Shown here in pieces: positions 43,380 through 51,773 of a stretch of DNA of 64,000 nucleotides. The notes under the pieces are model-generated. The model did no database searches. It was not told where the DNA came from and saw only the letters and a program-made list of their open reading frames with translations. The DNA comes from Aquabacter sp. L1I39 (GTDB taxonomy: Bacteria; Pseudomonadota; Alphaproteobacteria; Rhizobiales; Xanthobacteraceae), in NCBI RefSeq assembly GCF_017742835.1, contig NZ_CP072392.1, forward strand, positions 1,534,385 through 1,598,384, written 5' to 3'. The translations under genes were made by a program, and so were the position numbers. How positions within the stretch are numbered: position 1 is the stretch's first letter; each line of letters starts with the position of its first letter.

Positions 43380-44354
43380 GTGAAGCTCAGATCCATCGCC
43401 GCTGCTTGCCTGTCGCTCGTCCTCGCCAGCCCGGTGATGGCACAGCCGGCCTATCCCTCCCGCCCGGTGACCATCGTGGTGCCCTTCTCCTCCGGCGGCA
43501 CGGCGGACATCATCGCCCGCATGGTGGCAGAGAACCTGCAGAAGAAGCTGGGCCAGCCCTTCATCGTCGAGAATATCGGCGGCGGCGGTGGCGTGACCGG
43601 CGTGGACAAGGTGGTGCGCTCCGCGCCCGACGGCAACACGCTGGTGCTCGCCTCCACCTCGAACCTCGCCGTCCACCCGACTCTTTATGGCGAAAAGTTC
43701 CCCTATCGCACCCTGCGCGACCTCAAGCCCATCGCCCAGGTCTCGGTGGTGCCCAATGTGCTGGTCATCAATCCCAGCAAGATCCCGGCCCGCACCGTGC
43801 CCGAGCTGATCGCCTATCTGAAGGCGAACCCGGACAAGGTCTCCTTCGGCTCCGCCGGCATCGGCACCACCCAGCATCTGGCTGGCGAGATGTTCATGCA
43901 GAAGACCGGCACCCAGATGGTGCACGTTCCCTATAAGGGCTCGTCCGCCATGCTGCCGGACCTGCTCTCCGGCAATGTGGAACTGGCCTTCGACAATGTG
44001 CCGCTGCTGCTGCCTTATGTGAAGAACGGCAAGCTGGTGGCCCTCGCCGTGGCGACCCCCGAGCGCGAGGCCTTCGACAAGAACCTGCCCACGGTGGCCG
44101 AGTTCGTCCCCGGCTTCGAGGCGACCGCTTGGCACGGCTTCCTCGCCCCCGCCGGCACGCCCGACGAGATCACCAACAAGCTGGCGGCCGAGATCGACGC
44201 CTTCATGAAGCAGCCCGACACCATCGCCAAGATGGAAGCCATGGGCGTGACCCCGGTGTCCGATTCCTCCCCCGCCAAGTTCACCGATCTCATCAAGTCG
44301 CAGACGGCGCAGTGGAAGGAAGTCATCGAGAAGGGCAACATCAAGCCCCAGTGA
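43380..44354 (+). CDS. Bug/TctC-family solute receptor of the LarA cluster
   Basis: The 324-residue protein has a Sec signal (SIAAACLSLVLASPVMAQPA) and the Bug signature PVTIVVPFSSGGTADIIARM, with FIVENIGGGGGVTGVDKVV and FGSAGIGTTQHLAGEMFM. It would bind a carboxylic acid, here perhaps the substrate of the epimerase. As at the suy locus no TctA/TctB genes accompany it. GTG at 43380 follows GGAGGA at five bases. The larA-like gene starts 63 bases later, past a hairpin. Confidence 0.9.
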   Translation: MKLRSIAAACLSLVLASPVMAQPAYPSRPVTIVVPFSSGGTADIIARMVAENLQKKLGQPFIVENIGGGGGVTGVDKVVRSAPDGNTLVLASTSNLAVHPTLYGEKFPYRTLRDLKPIAQVSVVPNVLVINPSKIPARTVPELIAYLKANPDKVSFGSAGIGTTQHLAGEMFMQKTGTQMVHVPYKGSSAMLPDLLSGNVELAFDNVPLLLPYVKNGKLVALAVATPEREAFDKNLPTVAEFVPGFEATAWHGFLAPAGTPDEITNKLAAEIDAFMKQPDTIAKMEAMGVTPVSDSSPAKFTDLIKSQTAQWKEVIEKGNIKPQ

Positions 44355-44366
44355 TAAGATTCGCGC

Positions 44367-44388
44367 GCGGCGGGCCTCGGCCCGCCGC
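44367..44388 (+). other. Strong GC hairpin between the Bug gene and larA
   Basis: GCGGCGGGCC-TC-GGCCCGCCGC has ten-base perfect arms and a two-base loop. No T run follows. It could protect the Bug transcript or cut down read-through to larA. Confidence 0.6.
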
Positions 44389-44417
44389 GGCACCAAGAAC
44401 AGAACGGGAGAGACGCC

Positions 44418-45755
44418 ATGCGGCCGAGCTATGTGAAGCTGGTCGAGAACACCCCGCTGCCCCGCATGGCGCTGGTCCGACAGAATTTCTTCGCCGCCCC
44501 GGCGGTGGAGCCGCAAGCGGCGGTGCATGACGCCCTGGCCTCCGCCGGCTTCGTGCGGGAGGCCATCCGGCCCGGCATGTCGGTGGCCCTCACCGTGGGC
44601 AGCCGAGGCCTTGCCAGCCTGCCGGAGCTGGTGCGCGCCATCGTCTGCGAACTCAAAGCGCTGGGCGCCCATCCCTTCATCGTGCCCTCCATGGGCAGCC
44701 ATGGCGGCGCCACCGCCGAGGGCCAGGCCAAGGTGCTGGCCCAGCTGGGCGTGACCGAGGAGACCGCCGGCTGCCCCATCCGCTCCTCCATGGAGACGGT
44801 GGAAGTGGGCGTGCTCGACAATGGCATGTCCGTGCGCATCGATCGCCTCGCCTTCGAGGCGGATGGCATCGTGCTGTTCAACCGCATCAAGCCGCACAGC
44901 GCCTTCCGGGCCCAGAATGAAAGCGGCCTCGTCAAGATGCTGGCCATCGGGCTGGGCAAGCAGTCCGGCGCCGACAATTGCCACGCCTGGGGCTTCAACC
45001 ATGTGGGCCGCTTCATCATCGAGATGGCGCGGGTGAAGCTGGCCACCTGCAAGGTGCTGTTCGGCATCGGCACGGTGGAAAACGCCTATGACCGCCTGTG
45101 CAAGGTGGTGGTGCTCCCAACCGAAGGGCTGATCGAGGCCGAGCGCGCTTTCCTCGCCGAAGCCATGCGCAACATGCCCCGCCTGCCGCTGGGCCCCCTC
45201 GACCAGCCCTTGGCCTCAGGCCCCTTGGACGTGCTGCTGGTGGATTATGTGGGCAAGGAATTTTCCGGCAGCGGCATGGACCCCAACATCACCGGCCGCC
45301 CCTCCACCACCGCCATCAAGGGCGGCCCGAGTGTCTCGCGCATCATCGTGCTGGATGTGACCGACAAGAGCCAGGGCAATGCCAATGGCGTCGCCCGCGC
45401 CGATGTCATCACGGAGCGCCTGTTCAACCGCTTCGACCGGGAGGCGGTCTATACCAATTCGCTGACTTCCGGCGTCCTCATCGCCGCCTCGCTGCCCATG
45501 GCCATGCCCGACGACAAGACCGCCATCCAGGCGGCGGTGAAGACGTGCGAATCCCAGACGCCGGATGCCATCACCATGATCCGCATCCCCAACACGCTGC
45601 ACCTGGAATATCTTTATGCCTCCGAGGCCCTGCTGCCGCAGATCGCCGGCCGGCCGGGCATTGAGATCCTCAGCGAACCCCGCGCCATGGGCTTCGACGC
45701 CGACGGGCGCCTGCTCGACCCGTGGCCGGACCTTGGGCCGGACCTGCCCCATTGA
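44418..45755 (+). CDS. LarA-family nickel-pincer 2-hydroxyacid racemase/epimerase homologue
   Basis: The 445-residue protein belongs to the LarA superfamily. By position it has the key LarA residues: His95 in PSMGSHGGAT, His160 in RIKPHSAF, Lys173 in SGLVKM (the residue that binds the nickel-pincer cofactor in LarA) and His189 in NCHAWG; the Lys-His gap of 16 is as in lactate racemase. The surrounding sequence differs from classical LarA, so it is a homologue with another substrate. It is followed at once by larC, larE and larB, which make the cofactor. The opposite operon handles four-carbon sugar acids, so a tetronate epimerase is a fair guess. Confidence 0.87.
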   Translation: MRPSYVKLVENTPLPRMALVRQNFFAAPAVEPQAAVHDALASAGFVREAIRPGMSVALTVGSRGLASLPELVRAIVCELKALGAHPFIVPSMGSHGGATAEGQAKVLAQLGVTEETAGCPIRSSMETVEVGVLDNGMSVRIDRLAFEADGIVLFNRIKPHSAFRAQNESGLVKMLAIGLGKQSGADNCHAWGFNHVGRFIIEMARVKLATCKVLFGIGTVENAYDRLCKVVVLPTEGLIEAERAFLAEAMRNMPRLPLGPLDQPLASGPLDVLLVDYVGKEFSGSGMDPNITGRPSTTAIKGGPSVSRIIVLDVTDKSQGNANGVARADVITERLFNRFDREAVYTNSLTSGVLIAASLPMAMPDDKTAIQAAVKTCESQTPDAITMIRIPNTLHLEYLYASEALLPQIAGRPGIEILSEPRAMGFDADGRLLDPWPDLGPDLPH

Positions 45756-45778
45756 GCCCCGGCCCGGAAGAGCCGGCC

Positions 45779-47131
45779 GTGCCCCTTCACATCCATCTCG
45801 ACCCCGTGGGCGGAATTGCCGGCGACATGTTCGTCGCCGCTTTGCTTGACGCCCGTCCGGACCTGAAGCCCCGCGTGCTGGCCGACATCGCCGCCGTGCT
45901 TCCGCCGGGCGTGGGGGAGGCGCAGATCGCCGAGGTGGTGAATGGCGGCATCGCGGCGCTGCATGTCTCCTTGGTGGGTCCAGGCGAGGCCCCGATCGGC
46001 GGGACGCGCCATCCCTCCCATAGCTCCCATTCCCATGCGCAGGCGTCGGCGAGTGGTGATGGCGTGGGTGAGAGCCACTCACACTCTCGTGCCCACGCCC
46101 ATGCCCACGCCCATGCCCATTCCCATGCGCATGCCCATGCCCATGCCGAGGCTCACCCGCACGCGCACCCTTGCCCTCACGTCTCCGGCCCGTCCGGCAC
46201 CTTCGCGGACATGCGCGCCCACATCCGCGACGCCCGGCTCAGCCCCGGCACGGCAGAGGCCGCCATCGCCATCCTGACCGTGCTGGCGGAGGCCGAGGCG
46301 CGCATGCATCGCATGCCGGTGGAGGCGGTGCATTTCCATGAGATCGGCGACTGGGATTCCCTCATGGACGTGGTGGCCGCCGGCAGCATTGCCGCCGCCC
46401 TCCCCGGCGCCAGCTGGAGCCTCTCCGCTCTGCCGCTGGGCGGCGGGATGGTAAAGACCGCCCACGGCCTCCTGCCCGTGCCCGCGCCGGCGACACTGGA
46501 CATCCTCACCGGCTTCCCGTGGCGCGATGACGGGGTGAGCGGCGAGCGGGTGACACCCACCGGCGCGGCCATCCTGCGCCATCTCATGGGAGACGCACCG
46601 GCTGCGCGGCCGGCCCTCGCCAGCCTCAAGGCGGTCGGCTATGGCGCCGGCACGCGCAGCTTGCCGGGCCTGCCCAACATATTGCGGGCGAGCCTGTTCT
46701 CGGGGGCAGACAGCGTGACGCGCGAGACCCACTTGGTGGAACTCGCTTTCGACATCGACGACATGACCGGCGAGGAAATGGCCCACGCCGCCGACCTCCT
46801 GCGCGCCACCACCGGGGTGCGCGACCTGCGCCTCGTGCCGGGCCTCGGCAAGAAGGGCCGGCCGCTCACCACCTTCGCCTTGCTGTGCGAGGACGACCGG
46901 CTCGACGCCATCAGCGATGCCGTTTTCCTGCAAACCTCGACCCTCGGCCTGCGCTTCCACGCCGTGGAGCGGCGCGTGCTTGCCCGCACGCACGGCCACG
47001 CGGCGGATGGCCGCCCGGTGAAGCATGCCACCCGTCCCGACGGGCAGGTCACCGCCAAGGTGGAGGCCGATGCGCTCTCCGGCCTCAGCACCCTCGCCGC
47101 GCGGCGGGCGGCCGGACGGAGCGAGCCATGA
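45779..47131 (+). CDS. larC: Nickel-pincer cofactor nickel-insertion protein LarC, with a His-rich insert
   Basis: The 450-residue product starts LHIHLDPVGGIAGDMFVAAL, the LarC signature, with MHRMPVEAVHFHEIGDWDSL, LPVPAPATLDILTGFP, GERVTPTGAAILRHL and FDIDDMTGEEMAHAADLLRA. LarC puts nickel into the pincer cofactor and uses CTP. Residues about 80-135 are a long His-rich insert with about 19 His, probably a nickel store. In Lactobacillus LarC is made by frameshift from two frames; here it is one frame. The GTG at 45779 follows GGAAGAG. Its stop overlaps larE (ATGA). Confidence 0.93.
   Translation: MPLHIHLDPVGGIAGDMFVAALLDARPDLKPRVLADIAAVLPPGVGEAQIAEVVNGGIAALHVSLVGPGEAPIGGTRHPSHSSHSHAQASASGDGVGESHSHSRAHAHAHAHAHSHAHAHAHAEAHPHAHPCPHVSGPSGTFADMRAHIRDARLSPGTAEAAIAILTVLAEAEARMHRMPVEAVHFHEIGDWDSLMDVVAAGSIAAALPGASWSLSALPLGGGMVKTAHGLLPVPAPATLDILTGFPWRDDGVSGERVTPTGAAILRHLMGDAPAARPALASLKAVGYGAGTRSLPGLPNILRASLFSGADSVTRETHLVELAFDIDDMTGEEMAHAADLLRATTGVRDLRLVPGLGKKGRPLTTFALLCEDDRLDAISDAVFLQTSTLGLRFHAVERRVLARTHGHAADGRPVKHATRPDGQVTAKVEADALSGLSTLAARRAAGRSEP
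46091..46147 (+). repeat. Imperfect six-base repeat encoding the His-Ala tract of LarC
   Basis: About nine copies of GCCCAT/GCCCAC-type units code for alternating Ala-His. Such a repeat can change in copy number in frame by slippage, altering the metal-binding tail. Confidence 0.8.
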
Positions 47132-47928
47132 CCGCGCCCGACGATCTGCCCCGCCTGCTCGCCCTGCTCGATACCCTGCCCCCGTTGGCGGTGGCGGTGA
47201 GCGGGGGCGTGGACAGCATGACCCTCGCCACGCTGGTCCACCGCCATGCGGCAACGCCGCCGCTGATCATCCACGCGGTCTCCCCCGCCGTCCCCGGCCA
47301 GGCCCGCGGGCTCATCACGGCCCATGCGACAGCGGAAGGCTGGAACCTGCACCTGCTCAATGCCGGCGAGCAGGACGATCCGCGCTATCGCGCCAATCCG
47401 TTCGACCGCTGCTATTTCTGCAAGGCCAACCTCTACGGCGCCATTGCCGCCGTCACCGAGCGCACCATCGCTTCGGGCACGAACCTGGACGATCTCGGCG
47501 AGCACCGCCCCGGCCTGAACGCCGCGCGGGAACATGGCGTCGTCCATCCCTTCGTGACCGCCGGCATCGGCAAGCCGGGCATCCGCGCCCTGGCCCGGCA
47601 CCTGGGGCTCACCGCCTTTGCCGAGCTTCCCGCCCAGCCCTGCCTCGCCAGCCGGGTGGAAACGGGCATCGCCATCGACCCGCGCGACCTCGCCTTCATC
47701 GACCGCACGGAGGGAGAGGTGCGCCGCCTTCTGGGCGCACACCAGACCGTGCGGGTCCGCCTGCGCCGGGACGGCGTGCATCTGGAATTGCGCCCGGCCC
47801 CTGCGCCGGATGCGATGGCGGACCTGACTGCCCTCATGGAGACCGCCTGCCACGCGGAAGGCCGGACATTCGCGGGCCTCGGCGCCTATCGCGTCGGCAG
47901 CGGCTTCGTGCGGAGCGCCGCGGAATGA
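47128..47928 (+). CDS. larE: Pincer cofactor sulfur-transfer protein LarE
   Basis: The 266-residue protein has the PP-loop ATP site AVSGGVDSMTLA, FDRCYFCKANLY with Cys95 and Cys98, GTNLDDLGEHRPGL and QPCLASRVETG with Cys172. In one class of LarE a Cys in PCLAS gives up its own sulfur; in the other class three Cys hold an Fe-S cluster that recycles sulfur. Cys95, Cys98 and Cys172 make this product look like the second class. It overlaps larC and larB by ATGA on both sides. Confidence 0.94.
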   Translation: MTAPDDLPRLLALLDTLPPLAVAVSGGVDSMTLATLVHRHAATPPLIIHAVSPAVPGQARGLITAHATAEGWNLHLLNAGEQDDPRYRANPFDRCYFCKANLYGAIAAVTERTIASGTNLDDLGEHRPGLNAAREHGVVHPFVTAGIGKPGIRALARHLGLTAFAELPAQPCLASRVETGIAIDPRDLAFIDRTEGEVRRLLGAHQTVRVRLRRDGVHLELRPAPAPDAMADLTALMETACHAEGRTFAGLGAYRVGSGFVRSAAE

Positions 47929-48611
47929 GCGACGCCCTGAACCCGGACGCGTGCATGGATTGGGGCCGGGACGCCCGCACCGGCCTGCCGGAAGCGGTCT
48001 ATGCCAAGGGCAAGACCGATGCGCAGCTCGCGCAGATCCTCACCGCCGCCCGAAGCCTCAGCCGTCCGGTCCTCCTGACGCGCCTTGCCCCCGATCAGGT
48101 GGAGCGACTGCCGGACGTCCTGCGTGGCGGCCTCGACTACGAGCCCGTCTCCCGCACCGGCCTTTTCGGTCCCGTTCCGGCCTGCGCCGGGGAGCCGGAC
48201 ATCGCCGTCGTCGCCGCCGGCCTCGCCGACATGCCGGTGGTGGGCGAGGCGGTGCGCACCCTCGCCTTCTGCGGCGTGGGCGCGCGGGTGATCGCGGATG
48301 TGGGCGTGGCCGGGCTCTGGCGGCTCATGGACAGGCTGGAAGAGATCCGCCGCGCGCGCATCGTCATCGCGGTGGCCGGCATGGAAGGCGCGCTGTTTTC
48401 GGTGCTGGCGGGACTGATCCAAGCGCCAATCATCGCCGTACCCACCTCCGTGGGACAGGGCGTGTCCGAAGGAGGCACCGTGGCGTTGCATTCGGCCCTG
48501 GCGAGCTGCGCGCCGGGCCTGGTGGTGGTCAATATCGACAACGGCTTCGGCGCTGCCCAGGCGGCGCTGCGCATGCGCGCGCTCACCTCTGGGGTGCAGG
48601 CGGGCACCTGA
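47925..48611 (+). CDS. larB: Pincer cofactor carboxylase LarB
   Basis: The 228-residue product has the PurE-like fold of LarB: GLPEAVYAKGKTDAQLAQIL at the N-terminal part, DIAVVAAGLADMPVVGEAVR, VIADVGVAGLWRLMDRLEEI, VIAVAGMEGALFSVLAGLI and PIIAVPTSVGQGVSEGGTVA. LarB carboxylates and hydrolyses nicotinic acid adenine dinucleotide to start the pincer cofactor. It is the last gene of the set. Confidence 0.95.
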   Translation: MSDALNPDACMDWGRDARTGLPEAVYAKGKTDAQLAQILTAARSLSRPVLLTRLAPDQVERLPDVLRGGLDYEPVSRTGLFGPVPACAGEPDIAVVAAGLADMPVVGEAVRTLAFCGVGARVIADVGVAGLWRLMDRLEEIRRARIVIAVAGMEGALFSVLAGLIQAPIIAVPTSVGQGVSEGGTVALHSALASCAPGLVVVNIDNGFGAAQAALRMRALTSGVQAGT

Positions 48612-48698
48612 CGGGCGGATGCGCATACCAGCGCAAGCCTGAGGCAAGGCACAAAATACATGCTCCGGCCGTTATTCCCCGTCCGGCGAGGCGTGTCG

Positions 48699-50174
48699 AT
48701 GTTTGGAAAGAATGCTGAGGCCGCCCTGGCCCTCAAGGCTCTCGATCGCGCCATGGCGGTCATTGAGTTCACGCCCCAAGGGGAGATCCTTGGCGCAAAC
48801 GAGAACTTCTTGAAGGTGGTCGGGTACAGCCTCGGCGAGGTCAAAGGCCGTCATCACCGCCTCTTCGTAAGCCCCGCTTATGCGGAAAGTGCCGATTATC
48901 GCTCCTTCTGGACCAATCTCGCCCAAGGCCATTTCCAGGCCGGGGAGTTCAAGCGCATCGCCAAGGGAGGCGCGGAGGTGTGGCTGGAGGCAAGCTACAA
49001 TCCGGTCATCGACAATTCGGGCCGCGTCCTGAAGGTGGTGAAGTTCGCCGCCGACATCACCGCCCGCAAGCTGCGCAGCCTGGAAGATGAATGTCAGCTC
49101 GCCGCCATCGGGCGCTCGCAGGCTGTGATCCACTTCCAGCTCGACGGGACCATTCTCCAGGCCAACGAGAACTTCCTGAAGACACTCGGCTACCGCCTCG
49201 ACGAAATCCAGGGGCGCCATCATTCCATGTTCGTGGCAAGCGAAGAGCGCGGCACGCCGGCCTATGGGGAATTCTGGAAGGCGCTCCAGCGGGGCGAGTT
49301 CCAGCAGGGCGAGTTCCGTCGCATCGGCAAGGGCGGGCGCGACGTGTGGATCCAGGCCACCTATACGCCCATCGTGGACGACACTGGAAAGCCCTTCAAG
49401 GTGGTCAAGTTCGCCTCCGACATTACAGACGCGGTGCAGCGTCGCATGATGCGGGCGAAGGCGCAGACCGAGATCGCCAGCGACCTGACGCTCATTTCCG
49501 ACGATGTGAGCAAGACCAACATGCAGGCGGCCTCCGCCTCCGCCGCCACCGAGCAGACCGCCAGCAACGTGCAGTCGGTGGCCGCCGGGGCCGAGGAACT
49601 TGCCTCCTCCGTGGAGGAGATCCGCCGCCAGGTGCACCAGTCGAGCGAATTGGCCAAGATCGCCGAGGTGGAGGGATCGCGCACCAATTCCATCGTCTCG
49701 GGCCTCACCGGCGCGGCGCAGAAGATCGGCGACGTGGTGGCTCTCATCAATTCCATCGCCGACCAGACCAACCTCCTCGCCCTCAACGCCACCATCGAGG
49801 CGGCGCGGGCGGGCGATGCGGGCAAGGGCTTCTCGGTGGTCGCCTCCGAGGTGAAGACCCTGGCGGGTCAGACCTCCAAGGCCACCAGCGATATCGCCGC
49901 CCAGATCGATGCGGTCCAAAGAGCCAGCGAGGAGGCCGCCAAGGCCCTGTCTTCCATCACCCAGACCATCTCCGATCTCAATGCGGTGGGCGCCGTGATC
50001 GCGGCGGCGGTGGAGGAGCAGACGGCGGTGACCCGCGAGGTCTCCAGCAACATGCATGTGGCTGCCCAGGGGGTGGAGACGGTCCGCCTCAATATGCGCG
50101 AGATCGCCGCCGCCACCGGCCGCGTGGAGGAGGCGACCCGAAAGGTCCGCACCGCCTCCGCCGCCATCGCCTGA
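48699..50174 (+). CDS. Soluble PAS-PAS methyl-accepting chemotaxis protein, copy 1
   Basis: The 491-residue cytoplasmic receptor has two PAS-PAC units at about residues 15-125 (AVIEFTPQGEILGANENFLK) and 138-248 (AVIHFQLDGTILQANENFLK) and a short MCP signalling domain at about 255-491 with tip [20 protein letters not shown] and [20 protein letters not shown]. There is no membrane segment. It is followed 123 bases later by a near copy of identical length. The ATG at 48699 (MFGKN) matches the start of the copy, which sets it over 48660. Confidence 0.93.
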   Translation: MFGKNAEAALALKALDRAMAVIEFTPQGEILGANENFLKVVGYSLGEVKGRHHRLFVSPAYAESADYRSFWTNLAQGHFQAGEFKRIAKGGAEVWLEASYNPVIDNSGRVLKVVKFAADITARKLRSLEDECQLAAIGRSQAVIHFQLDGTILQANENFLKTLGYRLDEIQGRHHSMFVASEERGTPAYGEFWKALQRGEFQQGEFRRIGKGGRDVWIQATYTPIVDDTGKPFKVVKFASDITDAVQRRMMRAKAQTEIASDLTLISDDVSKTNMQAASASAATEQTASNVQSVAAGAEELASSVEEIRRQVHQSSELAKIAEVEGSRTNSIVSGLTGAAQKIGDVVALINSIADQTNLLALNATIEAARAGDAGKGFSVVASEVKTLAGQTSKATSDIAAQIDAVQRASEEAAKALSSITQTISDLNAVGAVIAAAVEEQTAVTREVSSNMHVAAQGVETVRLNMREIAAATGRVEEATRKVRTASAAIA

Positions 50175-50297
50175 ATCGTTCGCCAACACCGCGCCACGCG
50201 CCAGATACGGCGTTCCGCAATGGGGGTCGATGCAAGCCTCAAGCAAGACGCGCGCCCCATCGTCGCAGACGTGTCCCTCCCGCCCCGAGATGCGACC

Positions 50298-51773
50298 ATG
50301 TTTGGAAAGACGTCCGAAGCCGATCTGGCCCTCAAAGCCCTGGATCGCGCCATGGCGGTGATCGAGTTCACGCCCGAGGGCGAAATCCTCACCGCCAACG
50401 AGAATTTCCTGAAAGTGGTGGGCTATAGCCTTTCGGAAGTGAAGGGCCGCCCCCACCGCATCTTCGTGCCACCGGCCCTTGCCGAAAGCCCCGACTACAA
50501 GGCCTTCTGGGCCAATCTCGCCGCGGGCCGCTTCCAGGCCGGCGAATTCAAGCGCATCGGCAAGGGCGGCAGGACGGTGTGGCTGGAGGCAAACTATTTT
50601 CCGGTGATCGACTCGTCCGGGCGTGTGGTGAAGGTGGTGAAATCCGCCGCCGACGTCACCGCCCGCAAGCTGCGCAGCCTGGAGGACAAGTGCCAGATCG
50701 AGGCCATCGGGCGCTCGCAGGCGGTCATCCATTTCGAGCTGGACGGCACCATCCTGGATGCCAACGAGAATTTCCTGAAGACGGTGGGATACAACCTTGA
50801 GGAGATCAAGGGCCGCCACCATTCCATGTTCGTGGAGCCGCAGGAGCGCGGAACGCCCGCTTATGCGGAATTCTGGGCCTCGCTCCGGCGCGGCACGTTC
50901 CAGCAGGCCGAGTTCCGCCGCCTTGGCAAGGGCGGGCGTGAAATCTGGATCCAAGCCACCTATACGCCCATCGTCGATGACACCGGCACCCCGTTCAAGG
51001 TGGTGAAGTTCGCCACCGACATCACCGCCTCCGTCCAGCGCCGGGCATTGCGGGCCCAGGCGCAGGCCGAGATTGCAGCCGACCTCACTTTGATTTCCGA
51101 GGATGTGGCGAAGACCAACATGCAGGCGGCCTCCGCCTCCGCCGCCACCCAGCAGGCCGCCAGCAATGTGCAGTCGGTGGCGGCCGGCGCCGAGGAACTG
51201 GCGGCGTCTGCCGACGAACTGCGCCGGCAGGTGCAGCAATCGAGCGAACTCGCCAAGGTCGCGGAGTTGGAAGGTTCCCGCACCAATTCCATCGTCGCCG
51301 GGCTCACCGGCGCGGCGCAGAAGATCGGCGACGTGGTGGCCCTCATCGACACCATCGCCAACCAGACCAACCTCCTCGCGCTCAACGCCACCATCGAGGC
51401 GGCGCGGGCGGGAGAGGCGGGCAAGGGCTTCTCGGTGGTCGCTTCCGAGGTGAAGACCCTGGCCGGCCAGACCTCGAAGGCCACCAGCGAGATCGCCGCG
51501 CAGGTGGATGCGGTGCAGCAGGCAAGCGAGGATGCCGCCCGGGCGCTCTCCGCCATCACGCGGACCATTGCCGACCTCAATTCCGTCAGCGCGGCCATCG
51601 CGGCGGCGGTGGAGGAGCAGACGGCCGTGACCCGCGAGGTCTCCGGCAACATGCATGTGGCCGCCCAGGGGGTGGAGACGGTGCGCCTCAACATGCAGGA
51701 GATCGCCCGCGCCACCGGGCGGGTGGAGGGCGCCACCCAGAAGGTGCGCACCGCCTCGGCCGCGCTCGCGTGA
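50298..51773 (+). CDS. Soluble PAS-PAS methyl-accepting chemotaxis protein, copy 2
   Basis: It has the same 491-residue length, MFGK start and domain order as copy 1: PAS at about 15-125 ([20 protein letters not shown]), PAS at about 138-248 ([20 protein letters not shown]), MCP signalling with [20 protein letters not shown]. The most different parts are the PAS ligand pockets and linker, and the most alike the MCP tip. The ATG at 50298 is preceded by CCCGAGATGCGACC. Presumably a recent tandem duplicate that can sense a different ligand or redox state. Confidence 0.93.
   Translation: MFGKTSEADLALKALDRAMAVIEFTPEGEILTANENFLKVVGYSLSEVKGRPHRIFVPPALAESPDYKAFWANLAAGRFQAGEFKRIGKGGRTVWLEANYFPVIDSSGRVVKVVKSAADVTARKLRSLEDKCQIEAIGRSQAVIHFELDGTILDANENFLKTVGYNLEEIKGRHHSMFVEPQERGTPAYAEFWASLRRGTFQQAEFRRLGKGGREIWIQATYTPIVDDTGTPFKVVKFATDITASVQRRALRAQAQAEIAADLTLISEDVAKTNMQAASASAATQQAASNVQSVAAGAEELAASADELRRQVQQSSELAKVAELEGSRTNSIVAGLTGAAQKIGDVVALIDTIANQTNLLALNATIEAARAGEAGKGFSVVASEVKTLAGQTSKATSEIAAQVDAVQQASEDAARALSAITRTIADLNSVSAAIAAAVEEQTAVTREVSGNMHVAAQGVETVRLNMQEIARATGRVEGATQKVRTASAALA

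Larger units (their letters stand above)
48699..51773 (+). repeat. Tandem duplication of a 1476-base chemoreceptor gene
   Basis: Two genes of exactly 1476 bases lie head to tail with 123 bases between. Long stretches, such as the MCP tip at 49700-49870 and 51300-51480, are almost the same, while other parts have drifted. Confidence 0.9.

Noticed and set aside
44418..45755. Lactate racemase proper
   Set aside because: The key residues are kept but the flanks differ and no lactate utilisation genes are present; the neighbours handle four-carbon acids.
46091..46147. CRISPR-like or non-coding repeat
   Set aside because: The six-base units are in frame and code for the Ala-His tract of LarC; there are no spacers.
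45779..47131. Programmed frameshift in larC
   Set aside because: Unlike the Lactobacillus gene, the frame is continuous through both halves.
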